Below are positions 8,002 through 17,517 of a DNA stretch of 52,399 nucleotides, in pieces. Under the pieces are notes generated by a model, which worked only from the letters and a program-made list of their open reading frames with translations, did no database searches and was not told the origin of the DNA. This DNA is from an uncultured Mycoplasmatota bacterium (lineage in GTDB: Bacteria > Bacillota_I > Bacilli_A > RF39 > UBA660). A program made the translations under genes and the position numbers. The stretch covers positions 1-52,399 of the forward strand of contig CAMLWN010000003.1 of assembly GCA_946490195.1 (NCBI GenBank), given 5' to 3'. Positions within the stretch are counted from its first letter, which is position 1. Each line of letters starts with the position of its first letter.

Positions 8002-9444
8002 ATGAACGATAACTTAAGTTTTAAAAATATATTTAAACGAGAAACCAAATTAGCAACATATATTGTTATTTGTATGACGATTGTTGTACTAAGTCTTTCA
8101 TATGCCATGTTTTTCAAAGTAGATGGAAATAGTAAAAATCAAGTAGTTGAAGCAGGAGATTTAGTATTTACCTATGAAAATTCATCACAAACAATTACAT
8201 CAGAAGGAAAAGAAAGTTGTTTCATGCCAATGAGTGTAGAGGAAACGAAACTCTATTTAGGAACATGTGATTATAAATTAAGTGTCCAAAATACAGGAAG
8301 TTTAAAAGGAGCATACACATTAAGACTCATAGCTAATGAAGCAAACACAATAGAAGCACATAAATTAAAAGTGGTTTTAAGAAGACAGGAAGGAGAAAGT
8401 TTTCAAGTCGTAAATGGATATGAAAATGGGAAAACAGTAAGTGAATTAACAGATGGAATACTTATAGAAGATGAAGAAATGGAACAAAATAGTACCACAG
8501 TTTACAGTGTATCCCTAATTATAGATGAAAGTGTAGCAACAGAAGAAGACACATCCAAAGTATTATCCTATAAAATAGAAGGAACAGGATTAGTACATGA
8601 AAGTCAAGATATTCATACTGATCCGACTTATTGTGAGAAAAATCCACAAACAAGCGCATGTGAAATCTTAGCCAAAGGAGAAACAGATGAATTAAAGTTT
8701 GATAATACACCAGATAACAATTTAAGATATATAGGAGCCAATCCAAATAATTATGTATCTTTTAATAATGAATTATGGAGAATCATCGGAGTATTTAATA
8801 ATATCGATGATGGAACAGGAACAAAAGAAACTAGATTAAAAATTATAAAAAATGAACCATATAACACGGGTACAGCAACAGTATGGGATAGTGAAAACTC
8901 AAACGATTGGACAACAGCAAGTTTACAAGAAGAATTAAATGGAAATTACCTAACTAGTATAGAAAATTCATATCAAGAAATGATAGGAAATGCTAAATGG
9001 AACCTAGGAGGATTATGGAGTTCAACATATATCCCATCAAGTATCTATACATCAGAAAGAGGTACGACAGTATCCAGTGGGCATGCAACAGAATGGATAG
9101 GCAAAATAGGATTAATGTATCCAAGTGACTATGGATATGCAACCAGTGGAGGAAGTACAACGAATAGAGAAACATGTTTAAATACAGAATTACTCAGTTG
9201 GCGTGAATATGATAATTGTTTCAACAATGATTGGCTATATGATAGTTCAAGTTGGCAATGGACCTTAACTTCTGATTCATTCTATTCGGACAACGTGTAC
9301 GGTGTGAGTAGTAGCGGCGCTGTCACTACCCTCAAAGCGTTCCGCTCGGGTAATGCTGTTTTCCCCGCCTTATATCTATCCTCTAACGTTAAAATAAGTG
9401 GAGGAGAAGGAACGGAAGATTCACCGTTCACCCTAAGTCTATAG
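8002..9444 (+). CDS. Secreted TasA/camelysin-like protein with a candidate hypervariable C-terminal domain
   Basis: This is an exported protein of 480 aa. A cytoplasmic leader is followed by one hydrophobic helix (LATYIVICMTIVVLSLSYAMFF, about 16-37) that ends in the SYA signature of TasA/camelysin-like secreted proteins. Residues 40-200 resemble that family's beta-sandwich (an NTGSLKGAYTLRL strand). After a Cys-rich linker comes a domain with NELWRIIGVF, WNLGGLWSS and PALYLSSNVKISGG, a C-terminal module I associate with surface proteins of gut Bacillota. The last 80 nt of that module differ sharply in base and codon use (separate entry). It stands between tadC and two prepilin-like genes and probably decorates the pilus or cell surface. 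AGGTGA precedes the ATG. Confidence 0.65.
   Translation: MNDNLSFKNIFKRETKLATYIVICMTIVVLSLSYAMFFKVDGNSKNQVVEAGDLVFTYENSSQTITSEGKESCFMPMSVEETKLYLGTCDYKLSVQNTGSLKGAYTLRLIANEANTIEAHKLKVVLRRQEGESFQVVNGYENGKTVSELTDGILIEDEEMEQNSTTVYSVSLIIDESVATEEDTSKVLSYKIEGTGLVHESQDIHTDPTYCEKNPQTSACEILAKGETDELKFDNTPDNNLRYIGANPNNYVSFNNELWRIIGVFNNIDDGTGTKETRLKIIKNEPYNTGTATVWDSENSNDWTTASLQEELNGNYLTSIENSYQEMIGNAKWNLGGLWSSTYIPSSIYTSERGTTVSSGHATEWIGKIGLMYPSDYGYATSGGSTTNRETCLNTELLSWREYDNCFNNDWLYDSSSWQWTLTSDSFYSDNVYGVSSSGAVTTLKAFRSGNAVFPALYLSSNVKISGGEGTEDSPFTLSL
9286..9380 (+). other. GC-rich, C-ending-codon patch: candidate retroelement variable region
   Basis: In a gene of roughly 35% GC, positions 9301-9360 are 57% GC (34 of 60). 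Of the 28 codons from 9286 to 9369, 13 end in C (GAC, AAC, TAC, AGC, GGC, GTC, ACC, CTC, TTC, CGC, TTC, CCC, GCC), while NNC codons are rare elsewhere in the gene. The patch is at the C-terminus, where diversity-generating retroelements place their variable repeat, and AAC template codons mutated at adenines give NNC codons. A hairpin follows 83 nt later. No template repeat or reverse transcriptase is in the window, so this is a hypothesis; a recent recombination patch is the alternative. Confidence 0.4.
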
Positions 9445-9462
9445 AATACCTAAAAATGGGGC

Positions 9463-9486
9463 CCAGCCACGTGTAATAGTGGCAGG
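9463..9486 (+). other. Hairpin downstream of the variable-looking gene
   Basis: GCCAC (9466-9470) pairs with GTGGC (9479-9483) around an 8-nt loop, extended by CC/GG across an A-A mismatch. It lies in an unusually GC-rich intergenic patch (about 9456-9505) just after the stop codon. There is no T-run, so it is not a simple terminator. Hairpins downstream of variable repeats are known to guide retroelement retrohoming, which is why it is noted. Confidence 0.4.
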
Positions 9487-9549
9487 GGAGCGCACTCAGT
9501 TATCCACATAAAAAATCAAATTTTTTCAAGTACAAGGAATAGTGATGTT

Positions 9550-10104
9550 ATGAATAAAAAAGGATTTATTTTTATTGAAACGATTATTGTGACAGCTGTT
9601 TTACTAGCATCTTTGATGCTAGTTTATTCCTTGTATGTTTCATCTTTGAGTGCTGAAACTATAAGGATTCGTTATGATGATCCAGTAAAATTATATGAAA
9701 CTTTTTATGTAAAAAAATATTTAGAAAGTTTTAATTTAAATCTTTTAAAAGAAAGAATCAATAATGGAGAACCATATCAAATGATTTATCGAGGTCAAAG
9801 TGATATCTTTGGAAGTTCTTACACTGCTGAAAAAGTATTTTTTGAAAATTTATGGATGGAATTAAATATTCGTAGTATTATTCTAATTCCATATAATGTA
9901 TCTACGTTAGTGGAATGTACATCTTCAAATACCGCGGCTATTTGTTCAAATTCAAGTTTGCTAGGCTATCTAAAAACTTTAGACGATGGAGATGAAAATT
10001 CGTATCGTTTAGTTATTGAATATGCGATGGATGCATCAGGTAATAGCTGTACAAGTAACATTGGGTGCTTTTATTACTATTCCAGCGTAAAGGTAGGTGC
10101 ATGA
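9550..10104 (+). CDS. Type IV prepilin-like protein
   Basis: This minor-pilin-like protein starts with a basic leader MNKKG and then FIFIETIIV. That is the N-methylation signal of type IV prepilins, with Phe at +1 and Glu at +5. A hydrophobic helix follows to about residue 32. The remaining 150 residues are extracytoplasmic and contain two Cys pairs (near residues 123/131 and 169/174) likely to form disulfides. Type IV style prepilins next to a Tad operon suggest minor pilins that prime or cap the fibre. The stop lies 1 nt before the next prepilin start. The function beyond pilin-like is inferred. Confidence 0.65.
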   Translation: MNKKGFIFIETIIVTAVLLASLMLVYSLYVSSLSAETIRIRYDDPVKLYETFYVKKYLESFNLNLLKERINNGEPYQMIYRGQSDIFGSSYTAEKVFFENLWMELNIRSIILIPYNVSTLVECTSSNTAAICSNSSLLGYLKTLDDGDENSYRLVIEYAMDASGNSCTSNIGCFYYYSSVKVGA

Positions 10105-10105
10105 C

Positions 10106-10726
10106 ATGAATAAAAAAGGTATGACTTTAGTAGAGGTTATTATCAGTGTAGGCTTAATTTCCGTAGTTATGTTATTTTTATTTAATTTGCTTTTAGATAT
10201 GCAATATGAAAATAGTCATGCTTCCTATTTAAAAGAAAATCAAGTAAACAGAGCAACGATTATTAAGACTGTGGAAGAAGATTTAATGAATAATACCTTG
10301 AATGAAGTAAGAATAGAACGTAACGAATCCAATTCAATTATTCGTTTTGATTTTACCACTTTTGTTACAGAACTAACTGTTATGGCAGACAGAATTTCTT
10401 ATGAAGGAGAAACTTGGCTACTTGAAGCGAACGGGAATGATGAAGCATACTATGATTTCGAAAATGTAAAAGTAAATCCGGAACGAGACATAGAAAGTTG
10501 TTCATATAATTTAAATGTCGATTCTGATGGAGATGGAGTGTGTAATTACAACTGTGATACAAATAATAACGGAATTTTAGATGAAAGTGAGCGTTCAACT
10601 GTTAATGAAACTTTTAAATCCTGCTCTTCATTTAAATATTATAAAGTCATTGTTCCAGCTATTACTGGTTCAGAAGATAACATCATTGATGACTTAGAAT
10701 TTTTCTATATCGGAAGAACATTATAA
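10106..10726 (+). CDS. Type IV prepilin-like protein with a calcium-loop motif
   Basis: The N-terminus MNKKGMTLVEVIISVGLI is a textbook type IV prepilin signal (Gly at -1, Glu at +5) followed by a hydrophobic helix. The body is 206 aa with several Cys. Near the C-terminus (residues 139-162; bases 10520-10591) is DSDGDG followed by DTNNNGILDESE. This matches EF-hand/dockerin-type calcium loops (Asp1, Asn3, Asn5, Glu12), as in some minor pilins where Ca2+ modulates retraction. ATG 10106 follows AGGTAGGTG by 5 nt; an earlier in-frame start at 10097 overlaps the upstream gene. A terminator follows, closing the surface-pilus block. Confidence 0.68.
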   Translation: MNKKGMTLVEVIISVGLISVVMLFLFNLLLDMQYENSHASYLKENQVNRATIIKTVEEDLMNNTLNEVRIERNESNSIIRFDFTTFVTELTVMADRISYEGETWLLEANGNDEAYYDFENVKVNPERDIESCSYNLNVDSDGDGVCNYNCDTNNNGILDESERSTVNETFKSCSSFKYYKVIVPAITGSEDNIIDDLEFFYIGRTL

Positions 10727-10736
10727 TTAACAAAAG

Positions 10737-10763
10737 AATCTCTTAAAAAACAGAGATTTTTTT
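10737..10763 (+). terminator. Rho-independent terminator after the pilus block
   Basis: AATCTCT (10737-10743) pairs with AGAGATT (10752-10758) around an 8-nt loop, followed by a run of T. It ends transcription of the prepilin genes before ruvA. Confidence 0.8.
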
Positions 10764-10870
10764 CTTTGTCATATACCAAAGCAATGTTTTTAACATAAGA
10801 ATTTTTGAAAAAAGTTTTCTAAAACTTTAATTTTAAACATATGTATGATATCATTAATGTGGTGATAATG

Positions 10871-11425
10871 ATGTATAGTTATATAAAAGGAATTGTGTGC
10901 GATCAAGAATCTAACTATATTGTGTTAGATAACAACGGGATAGGTTATCATATTTTTGTTGCCAATCCATTTCAATATAAAATAGATGAAGAAGCAAAAG
11001 TTTATATCTATAGTTATATTCGTGAAGATGAATATTCTTTATATGGTTTCTCTTCTAAAGAGGAAAAAGAACTTTTTTTAAAACTTTTAAATGTTAAAGG
11101 AGTAGGTCCTAAACTTATTATGCCTATGCTCGCTACAGGAAGCGTTAATGGAATTATTGATGCAATAGATAGAGAAAACATTTTATATTTAAAGAAATTT
11201 CCTAAAGTAGGCGATAAAGTTGCAAGACAAATTATTTTAGATTTAAAAGGAAAATTAACAGCATCGAATGATACAGCGAATATTGGTGGATTTGATGAAT
11301 TAGTTAGTGTATTAGAAGGATTAGGATATAAAACTATAGATATCAAAAAAATTCTTCCAAATATGGATGCAAACTTAAAAATTGAAGAGCAAGTAAAAGA
11401 AGCATTAAAACTTTTATTGAAGTAA
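10871..11425 (+). CDS. ruvA: Holliday junction DNA helicase subunit RuvA
   Basis: RuvA binds four-way DNA junctions as a tetramer and loads the RuvB motor for branch migration. The N-terminal OB-fold starts MYSYIKG, the family's typical beginning. Domain II has LFLKLLNVKGVGPKL and the second helix-hairpin-helix LKKFPKVGDKVARQI (about 102-116). The C-terminal three-helix domain that touches RuvB ends the protein. ATG 10871 is preceded by GGTGATA; ATG 10868 is also possible. Upstream in-frame starts lack a ribosome site. At 184 aa it is slightly short but complete. ruvB follows after 38 nt. Confidence 0.92.
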   Translation: MYSYIKGIVCDQESNYIVLDNNGIGYHIFVANPFQYKIDEEAKVYIYSYIREDEYSLYGFSSKEEKELFLKLLNVKGVGPKLIMPMLATGSVNGIIDAIDRENILYLKKFPKVGDKVARQIILDLKGKLTASNDTANIGGFDELVSVLEGLGYKTIDIKKILPNMDANLKIEEQVKEALKLLLK

Positions 11426-11463
11426 AAATTAAGAAAAATTCGCGATGAGAAAGGAAGATTTTT

Positions 11464-12471
11464 GTGGAAGATGAAAAAATATTAGATGCAGAAGAACAAG
11501 CAAGTGATGGCTTCGAAGCAAATATTCGTCCTCAAAGTTTAAAAGAATATGTTGGACAGGAAGAAATCACAAGCAATTTAAAAGTTTTTATTGAAGCAGC
11601 AAAAATAAGAAATGAATCTTTAGACCATGTTTTGCTTTATGGACCCCCAGGATTAGGAAAAACAACGTTAGCTCACATCATTGCTAATGAGCTAGGCGTA
11701 TCTATTAAAACTGCAAGTGGGCCATCAATTGAAAAAAGTGGGGATTTAGCTGCGGTTTTATCGACTTTAGAACCTGGAGATGTTTTATTTATCGATGAAA
11801 TTCATCGTATGCCAAAGTTTATTGAAGAAATTTTATATCCAGCAATGGAAGATTTTGAGATGGATTTAGTTTTAAATAGTGATGGAAAAAGCAGGAATTT
11901 AAAAATAGATTTACCACCTTTTACTTTGGTAGGAGCAACAACGAGAGCAGGGGATATTTCAAGCCCATTACGTGATCGATTTGGTATTGTTTCAAAATTA
12001 AATTATTATTCGGAAGATGAACTGCTAAAAATTGTAAAACGAACAAGTCGAGTATTTGAAATGCCTATAGAAGATGACGCAGCTAGATTAATTGCTAAGA
12101 GGTGTAGAAAAACGCCACGAATTGCCAATCGTTTATTTAAGCGAGTTCGTGACTTTGCCTTAGTTGGAGGAAAAGAGATTATCGATTACGAACTAGCAGA
12201 TGAATCTTTGAAAAAATTAAAAGTGGATGAATTTGGTTTAGACGCAATTGATATTGAATACCTAACAAGCTTAATTACAAAATTTAACGGAGGACCTGTA
12301 GGAGTCGAAACAATTGCCACATCTATTGGTGAAGAGCCATCTACATTAGAAGATGTAGTGGAACCATTCCTGCTTCAAGAAGGATTTATTAAACGAACTC
12401 CGAGAGGGCGTGTAGCGTGTGAAAAAGCCTATAAGCACCTAAAAATAGATAGGCAAGGTACATTATTTTGA
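11464..12471 (+). CDS. ruvB: Holliday junction branch-migration ATPase RuvB
   Basis: RuvB is the AAA+ hexameric motor that drives branch migration with RuvA. It begins with the usual [11 protein letters not shown] segment. Walker A is [10 protein letters not shown] at about residues 59-68 and Walker B is VLFIDEIHR at about 111-119. Sensor 1 [18 protein letters not shown] is at about 160-177, and a C-terminal winged helix ends in FIKRTPRGR. The start is GTG 11464, with AGAAAGGAAG upstream. The length of 335 aa is standard. The stop overlaps the TTG start of the next gene, so the two are probably coupled. Confidence 0.94.
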   Translation: MEDEKILDAEEQASDGFEANIRPQSLKEYVGQEEITSNLKVFIEAAKIRNESLDHVLLYGPPGLGKTTLAHIIANELGVSIKTASGPSIEKSGDLAAVLSTLEPGDVLFIDEIHRMPKFIEEILYPAMEDFEMDLVLNSDGKSRNLKIDLPPFTLVGATTRAGDISSPLRDRFGIVSKLNYYSEDELLKIVKRTSRVFEMPIEDDAARLIAKRCRKTPRIANRLFKRVRDFALVGGKEIIDYELADESLKKLKVDEFGLDAIDIEYLTSLITKFNGGPVGVETIATSIGEEPSTLEDVVEPFLLQEGFIKRTPRGRVACEKAYKHLKIDRQGTLF

Positions 12472-13247
12472 AAAATTTGTGTAAAATAATTGCTCCAAGT
12501 ACAGAAAATGAGATTTTTCTTCCATATTACTTATTAGAACAATATTGTCAAAACATTGTGAAAGAATACTTAGAAAATTCAGAAATTTCCGAAAAAGAAA
12601 GATTAGAAAGAAAAAAAACATATTTTCTTCATCAAAAAAATTATAAAACATTTTCTCCGTATTTTGACTTTGTGTTTATAAAGTTAGGGTATATTTTAGA
12701 AAATCCCATGTTACTTTTAAATACAAGATTAGAATGGAATAAAGAAACCGAAGAGTATTATGTAAAGTATTTAGGAAATAGTAAAGAACTTCCAGTTTAT
12801 TATCGAATTTCTTTAGGAAATCCAATTTTTATTGAAGGATGCGAATCAAATATTGTATGCAATAATCTTCCTGAAAATTTAGAAGAATTACCAGAGTGTT
12901 TTCTTGATGAAGACTGCCATATCATATATTTAAATAATGACTTTGCTTTTCATAATTTTTGGGCAAATATGTGGATTCATCAGATGCTTATGTCAGATAA
13001 AAACTTTTGTTTAGAATATATGAAAAATATTGATGAATATGGCATTCTAGAAAGAGACTCTGCTTCGTTTTTAATGGAATTTTATCCGTGGATGAGATTA
13101 GCCAGAATAGCTTTAAACATGCATGAAGAAACAATGCTTCTAGTTTTTAATTCACTACATGCATCTTTAAAACAAAAAAATCTTATTCATGAATTGCAAG
13201 ATAAAAAATTATTATTAAATAGATTTTTGAAAGATATGAACGATTAA
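12468..13247 (+). CDS. Hypothetical protein, 259 aa
   Basis: I do not recognise a family. The protein is soluble-looking, rich in Leu, Glu, Asn and aromatic residues, and has no signal peptide or clear membrane segment. A Cys-containing middle region (about 125-150) and several Trp near residues 165-210 are visible, but no known catalytic motif. The likely start is TTG 12468, which overlaps the ruvB stop (TTGA), so it belongs to the ruvAB operon; folD follows after 18 nt. Its place between recombination and one-carbon genes gives no clear hint of function. It is probably a lineage-specific conserved gene, since the frame is intact and well spaced. Confidence 0.65.
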   Translation: MKNLCKIIAPSTENEIFLPYYLLEQYCQNIVKEYLENSEISEKERLERKKTYFLHQKNYKTFSPYFDFVFIKLGYILENPMLLLNTRLEWNKETEEYYVKYLGNSKELPVYYRISLGNPIFIEGCESNIVCNNLPENLEELPECFLDEDCHIIYLNNDFAFHNFWANMWIHQMLMSDKNFCLEYMKNIDEYGILERDSASFLMEFYPWMRLARIALNMHEETMLLVFNSLHASLKQKNLIHELQDKKLLLNRFLKDMND

Positions 13248-13265
13248 CATAGAAAGAAGGGTTTT

Positions 13266-14120
13266 ATGGGAATAATTATAGACGGAAAAACTTTAGCTAA
13301 AGAAAAAAGAGAAGAGCTAAAAAAGAAAGTACAAGAATTAAAAGACAAAGAAGAAATTGTTCCGGGTTTAGCTATTATTCGTGTAGGAAATGATCCGGCT
13401 AGCGAAATATATGTTCGAAATAAATTAAAAGCATGTCAAGAAGTCGGGATTCATGCGGTAGAACAGCATTTTGATGAAAACGCTAGTGAGCAAGAAATTA
13501 TTGAGAGGATTGAATTTTTCAATCAGGAAAAATCTATAGATGGAATTTTAGTTCAAAGTCCTTTACCTAAAAACTTAAATGAGAAAAAAATTGTTTCCTT
13601 TATTTTAGGTAGTAAAGATGTAGATGGTTTTGGAATAAATAATCTAGGACATTTATTAGCAAATCAAGAACAAGTCTTGGCCGCGACACCATTGGGAATT
13701 TTACACCTGCTAGAAAAATATGAAATTCCGATTGCTTCAAAAAATGTTTTGGTGATTGGCCGAAGTCAAATTGTAGGAAGACCTCTTGCCATTATGTTTT
13801 TAAATCGAGATGCAACGGTGACTATTGCTCATTCTAAAACAAAAAATCTAAAAGAGCTTACTTTACAAGCAGATATTTTGGTTTCTGCAGTTGGGCGCCC
13901 TCATTTTATAACTGCGGATATGGTTAAAGAAGGTGCTGTATGTATCGATGTAGGAATCAACCGGGAAAATGGACATGTCATCGGAGATACGGATTTTGAT
14001 ACTATAAAAGAAAAAGCGTCTTTTATTACACCAGTACCCGGTGGAGTAGGACCAATGACAGTTGCAACCTTATTAGAAAATGTCTACGAGTTAGCCTCAA
14101 CAAGAAAGAAGGAAAAATAG
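13266..14120 (+). CDS. folD: Bifunctional methylenetetrahydrofolate dehydrogenase/cyclohydrolase FolD
   Basis: FolD interconverts 5,10-methylene-, methenyl- and 10-formyl-tetrahydrofolate in the cytosol. The substrate domain shows [23 protein letters not shown] with the catalytic Lys in the Y-x3-K pattern, and [13 protein letters not shown] (about 97-109). The NADP domain has [11 protein letters not shown] and the C-terminal signature [16 protein letters not shown]. At 284 aa it is full length. ATG 13266 has AGAAAGAAGG upstream. It overlaps glyA by one base (TAGTG), so the two folate enzymes that exchange one-carbon units are made together. Confidence 0.95.
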   Translation: MGIIIDGKTLAKEKREELKKKVQELKDKEEIVPGLAIIRVGNDPASEIYVRNKLKACQEVGIHAVEQHFDENASEQEIIERIEFFNQEKSIDGILVQSPLPKNLNEKKIVSFILGSKDVDGFGINNLGHLLANQEQVLAATPLGILHLLEKYEIPIASKNVLVIGRSQIVGRPLAIMFLNRDATVTIAHSKTKNLKELTLQADILVSAVGRPHFITADMVKEGAVCIDVGINRENGHVIGDTDFDTIKEKASFITPVPGGVGPMTVATLLENVYELASTRKKEK

Positions 14121-15331
14121 TGGATTCAAAGATTACGGAAATTTTAAAAAAAGAAGAAAAAAGACAAAAAGAAAACATTGAATTGATTGCTTCAGAAAAT
14201 TATGCTTCAGAATATGTTCGAGCTTTACAAGGAAGTATTTTTACAAATAAATATGCTGAGGGATATCCCGGAAAAAGATACTATGGTGGCTGTGAATATA
14301 TCGATGAAATGGAGAATTTAGCTATCTCTTATGTATGCCAATTATTTAATGTGAAGTATGCAAATGTACAACCTCATTCCGGTTCAAGCGCGAATATGGC
14401 TGTGTATCGCACATTACTAAAAAAAGGCGATAAAGTATTGGGAATGAATCTATCTAACGGAGGACATCTGACTCATGGTCATAAAATGAGTTTTAGTGGT
14501 CAGGACTATGAAATAGTCTCATATGACATTGATCCAGATACAGAAATGCTTAATTATGATGAAATTCGTAAACTTGCTTTGCAAGAAAAACCCAAAATGA
14601 TTATTGCAGGAGCTAGTGCTTATTCTAGAATTATTGATTTTAAAAAATTTCGGGAAATTGCTGATGAAGTAGGTGCATATTTATTTGTAGATATGGCTCA
14701 TATTGCAGGATTAGTTGCAGCAAGACTTCATCCAAATCCTTGTTTGTATGCAGATGTCGTAACATCAACTACGCATAAAACTCTACGAGGACCAAGAGGT
14801 GGAATTATCTTAACGAATAATGAAGAGCTTGCCAAAAAAATAAATAAAACCGTTTTTCCAGGAATTCAAGGAGGACCTTTAGAACATGTAATCGCTGCCA
14901 AAGCGCAGTGCTTTTATGAGGCTCTTCAACCAGAATTTATTGATTATCAAAAGCAAGTTTTAAAAAATATGCAAGCTTTAATTGGAGTATTAAAAGAAGC
15001 AGATTTTAAAATAATTTCAAACGGCTCTGATAATCATTTGATCCTTGTTGACGTGAAAACTTCTTGTGGTTTAACCGGAAAAGAAGCCGAAGAACTTTTA
15101 GATAAAATACATATAACCGTGAATAAAAATACAATTCCAAATGAAACAGAAAGCCCAATGATTACAAGTGGAATAAGAATAGGAACTCCAGCGATGACTA
15201 CTAGAGGATTTAAAGAAAAAGAATTTAAAAAAGTGGGAGAAATTATGGTAAAAGCTTTAAAAAATAGTCAAGATGAAAAACAATTACAAGAATTAAAAAA
15301 AGAAGTTTTAGACTTAACAAGCCAATTTTAA
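14120..15331 (+). CDS. glyA: Serine hydroxymethyltransferase GlyA
   Basis: GlyA is a pyridoxal-phosphate enzyme that converts serine and tetrahydrofolate to glycine and 5,10-methylene-THF, feeding FolD encoded directly upstream. It has [11 protein letters not shown] near the N-terminus, [15 protein letters not shown] at about 44-58 and the PLP-Lys segment [16 protein letters not shown] (Lys at about 225). [15 protein letters not shown] lies near the C-terminus. At 403 aa it is normal. The start is GTG 14120, overlapping the folD stop, with AAGAAGGAAAAA upstream. Confidence 0.95.
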   Translation: MDSKITEILKKEEKRQKENIELIASENYASEYVRALQGSIFTNKYAEGYPGKRYYGGCEYIDEMENLAISYVCQLFNVKYANVQPHSGSSANMAVYRTLLKKGDKVLGMNLSNGGHLTHGHKMSFSGQDYEIVSYDIDPDTEMLNYDEIRKLALQEKPKMIIAGASAYSRIIDFKKFREIADEVGAYLFVDMAHIAGLVAARLHPNPCLYADVVTSTTHKTLRGPRGGIILTNNEELAKKINKTVFPGIQGGPLEHVIAAKAQCFYEALQPEFIDYQKQVLKNMQALIGVLKEADFKIISNGSDNHLILVDVKTSCGLTGKEAEELLDKIHITVNKNTIPNETESPMITSGIRIGTPAMTTRGFKEKEFKKVGEIMVKALKNSQDEKQLQELKKEVLDLTSQF

Positions 15332-15343
15332 TGATAGTAGAAA

Positions 15344-15937
15344 GTGAGTTTAAATAAAATAATGAAAAACAAATTAATTATTGTAGAAGGACCTCAAGGA
15401 ACGGGAAAAACAACATTAACAAATTACTTAAGAGAAAAATTATCTAGTTCAAATTTATACCGACTTAGTGGGCAAAAAGATAAGTCTAAAAAAGGAAAAA
15501 AATACAGTTATGAAATGTATTCTGCTTTGTTAGATTATCTTTCAAAAATGCAGGAAATACCTATGGATCTTATTTTCGACCGAACTTTTTTTACAGAAGA
15601 GATTTATGCTCGGTTAGGTTACAAAGATTATAGCTTTTCAGACATTTATGAGGAACTTTTAAAAAAATTCAATCAATTAAATTATGATAAATATTTACTT
15701 ATTCTTTATTTAAAAAATACAGAGCTTTATCGCAAAAGATTAGAAAGGGATTTTCACCATAATTATCAAACATTTAGTATAGAGAATAGTGAAAACCAAC
15801 AACAAGCATATATGATTTTAGGCGAGGAAATAATGCAGAATAAAGAAAATACGGTTAAAGTAATTTATTTGCCTATGGATGATTTTGAACAAGCTTATAA
15901 TCAAATTGACCATCTTTTTGGAGGTGAAGATAGTTGA
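15344..15937 (+). CDS. Thymidylate/deoxynucleoside kinase-like P-loop protein
   Basis: This P-loop nucleotide kinase resembles thymidylate kinase and deoxynucleoside kinases. Walker A is [10 protein letters not shown] at about residues 15-24. FDRTFFTEE (about 84-92) is the DRx-type substrate motif of the dNK/TMPK group, and the Arg-rich lid RKRLERDF lies at about 132-139. Overall length is 197 aa. GTG 15344 gives this frame; ATG 15362 ([10 protein letters not shown]) is an equally plausible start, since neither has a strong ribosome site. The queA start overlaps its stop. The substrate cannot be fixed from sequence, but deoxynucleoside or dNMP phosphorylation is likely. Confidence 0.75.
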   Translation: MSLNKIMKNKLIIVEGPQGTGKTTLTNYLREKLSSSNLYRLSGQKDKSKKGKKYSYEMYSALLDYLSKMQEIPMDLIFDRTFFTEEIYARLGYKDYSFSDIYEELLKKFNQLNYDKYLLILYLKNTELYRKRLERDFHHNYQTFSIENSENQQQAYMILGEEIMQNKENTVKVIYLPMDDFEQAYNQIDHLFGGEDS

Positions 15938-16983
15938 GTACAGAAGATTTTAATTATGATTTACCAGAATACTTAATTGCTCAAACGCCATTAAAAGATC
16001 GATCTTCATCAAGACTTTTAGTTATGGATCGAGATACCGGAGAAATTGAGCATAAACATTTTACAGACATTATTGACTACTTAGTTCCTGGAGATGTTTT
16101 GGTAATTAATGATACAAAAGTTATACCAGCAAGATTAATTGGTGAAAAAGAAGAAACCAAAGCGGTAATTGAACTTCTTCTTTTAAAAGAATTAGGTAAC
16201 GATGAATGGGAATGTCTTTCTAGACCGTTTAAAAGATTGCACGTAGGAACGAAAATTTCTTTTGGTAATGGTTTATTAGAAGCAGTTGTTACAGAAAAAA
16301 TGAGTGAAGGAATTGTCCATGTAAAATTTAATTATCAAGGAATCTTTTTAGAAATTTTAGATAAACTTGGCGAGATGCCATTACCTCCTTATATTCACGA
16401 AAAATTAGAAGATAAAAACCGTTATCAAACGGTTTATGCAAAGAATGTAGGAAGTGCAGCAGCTCCAACAGCAGGACTTCATTTTACAGAAGAACTGCTA
16501 AAAAAAATTAAGGAAAAAGGAATCATTATTACAAATGTAACTTTACATGTTGGCTTAGGAACATTCAGGCCAGTTGAAGTTGAAGATGTAACAAAGCACC
16601 ATATGCATAGTGAATTTTATGAAATGAGTGAAGAAACCGCGGATATTCTAAATCAAGCTAAAAAAGAAAAAAGAAGAATCATTGCAGTTGGGACTACTTC
16701 AACAAGAACACTTGAAACCATTATGCATACCTATCATGAATTTAAAGCTTGCCATGGTAATACGGATATTTTCATTTATCCAGGCTTTGAATTTCAAGCG
16801 ATTGATTGTTTAATTACCAATTTTCATTTACCAAAAAGTACATTGGTAATGCTAGTAAGTGCATTTTCATCCAAAGAAAAAATTCTTCATGCTTATGAAG
16901 AGGCTATAAAAGAGGAATATCGTTTCTTTTCTTTTGGAGATGCAATGTTTATTAAGAAAAATAATAAGAAAGGAGAAAAATAA
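15934..16983 (+). CDS. queA: S-adenosylmethionine:tRNA ribosyltransferase-isomerase QueA
   Basis: QueA adds the cyclopentene-epoxide ring to preQ1 at position 34 of tRNA during queuosine synthesis. Diagnostic segments are [18 protein letters not shown] at the N-terminus, [15 protein letters not shown] at about 51-65, [17 protein letters not shown] at about 172-188, [10 protein letters not shown] and [11 protein letters not shown] near the C-terminus. The start is TTG 15934, with a perfect GGAGGTGA site 5 nt upstream, overlapping the previous stop. tgt, which inserts preQ1, lies 1.1 kb downstream, so both queuosine steps are encoded together. No preQ1 riboswitch was seen. Confidence 0.94.
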   Translation: MSTEDFNYDLPEYLIAQTPLKDRSSSRLLVMDRDTGEIEHKHFTDIIDYLVPGDVLVINDTKVIPARLIGEKEETKAVIELLLLKELGNDEWECLSRPFKRLHVGTKISFGNGLLEAVVTEKMSEGIVHVKFNYQGIFLEILDKLGEMPLPPYIHEKLEDKNRYQTVYAKNVGSAAAPTAGLHFTEELLKKIKEKGIIITNVTLHVGLGTFRPVEVEDVTKHHMHSEFYEMSEETADILNQAKKEKRRIIAVGTTSTRTLETIMHTYHEFKACHGNTDIFIYPGFEFQAIDCLITNFHLPKSTLVMLVSAFSSKEKILHAYEEAIKEEYRFFSFGDAMFIKKNNKKGEK

Positions 16984-17492
16984 TGGATATTTCACAATAC
17001 TTAATGATATTAATTCCATATAATCAAGAAGATGAAATAGAAAAACAGCCTTATAAAATAGGTAAGCGTGAACATCGAGAATTTTGTCAAGAAATGATAA
17101 AAAAATATAAAATGGTTCACATGGGAGGAGAAAGTCACATTGATTATGCAAGAACTTTTAATTCATACGGTTTTACTGTAGTTTTTAGCTCTGGAGCAAA
17201 AGTGAATGGTAAACTTTTTGCATCAATTTTTCTGCCTGAGAATATGAGTTCGTATCAAATAGATTTTCTCTATGAAAGTAAAGAAGACTTTCAAAAAAAA
17301 TACCATGAAATAGTAAATTTATTTGAAACCTTAGTTTTTACAACCAAACCATTATCATATAATAGTGGCTATAAAGATTTTAGAAACCTAACAATAGAAG
17401 CAATTATAAATCGCAATCCGAATCAAAAAAATGGTCAAATTTTGTTATATGAAGAACTAGCAAAAAGAAAAGAAGAAGTGTTAAAAAGATAA
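16983..17492 (+). CDS. Hypothetical protein, 169 aa
   Basis: I do not recognise the family. The protein is soluble, with no signal peptide or membrane helix; residues 50-80 contain GGESHIDYARTFNSYGF and a hydrophobic strand FTVVFSSG. The first base of its ATG is the last base of the queA stop (TAATG), so it is translationally coupled to queA and probably expressed with the queuosine genes. Its final codons form the left arm of the bidirectional terminator at 17474-17511, a compact end. No role can be assigned from sequence. Confidence 0.65.
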   Translation: MDISQYLMILIPYNQEDEIEKQPYKIGKREHREFCQEMIKKYKMVHMGGESHIDYARTFNSYGFTVVFSSGAKVNGKLFASIFLPENMSSYQIDFLYESKEDFQKKYHEIVNLFETLVFTTKPLSYNSGYKDFRNLTIEAIINRNPNQKNGQILLYEELAKRKEEVLKR

Positions 17493-17511
17493 TCCTTTTA
17501 ACACTTCTTTT
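17474..17511. terminator. Strong bidirectional terminator
   Basis: A perfect 13-bp stem AGAAGTGTTAAAA (17474-17486) / TTTTAACACTTCT (17496-17508) has a 9-nt loop and T-rich flanks on both strands. It ends the queA operon on the plus strand and the converging broken gene on the minus strand. Confidence 0.88.
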
Positions 17512-17517
17512 TGTTAA

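Noticed and set aside
8002-10726. A complete retroelement in the pilus region
   Set aside because: No reverse transcriptase, accessory gene or template repeat was found anywhere in the window; only a variable-looking target is present.
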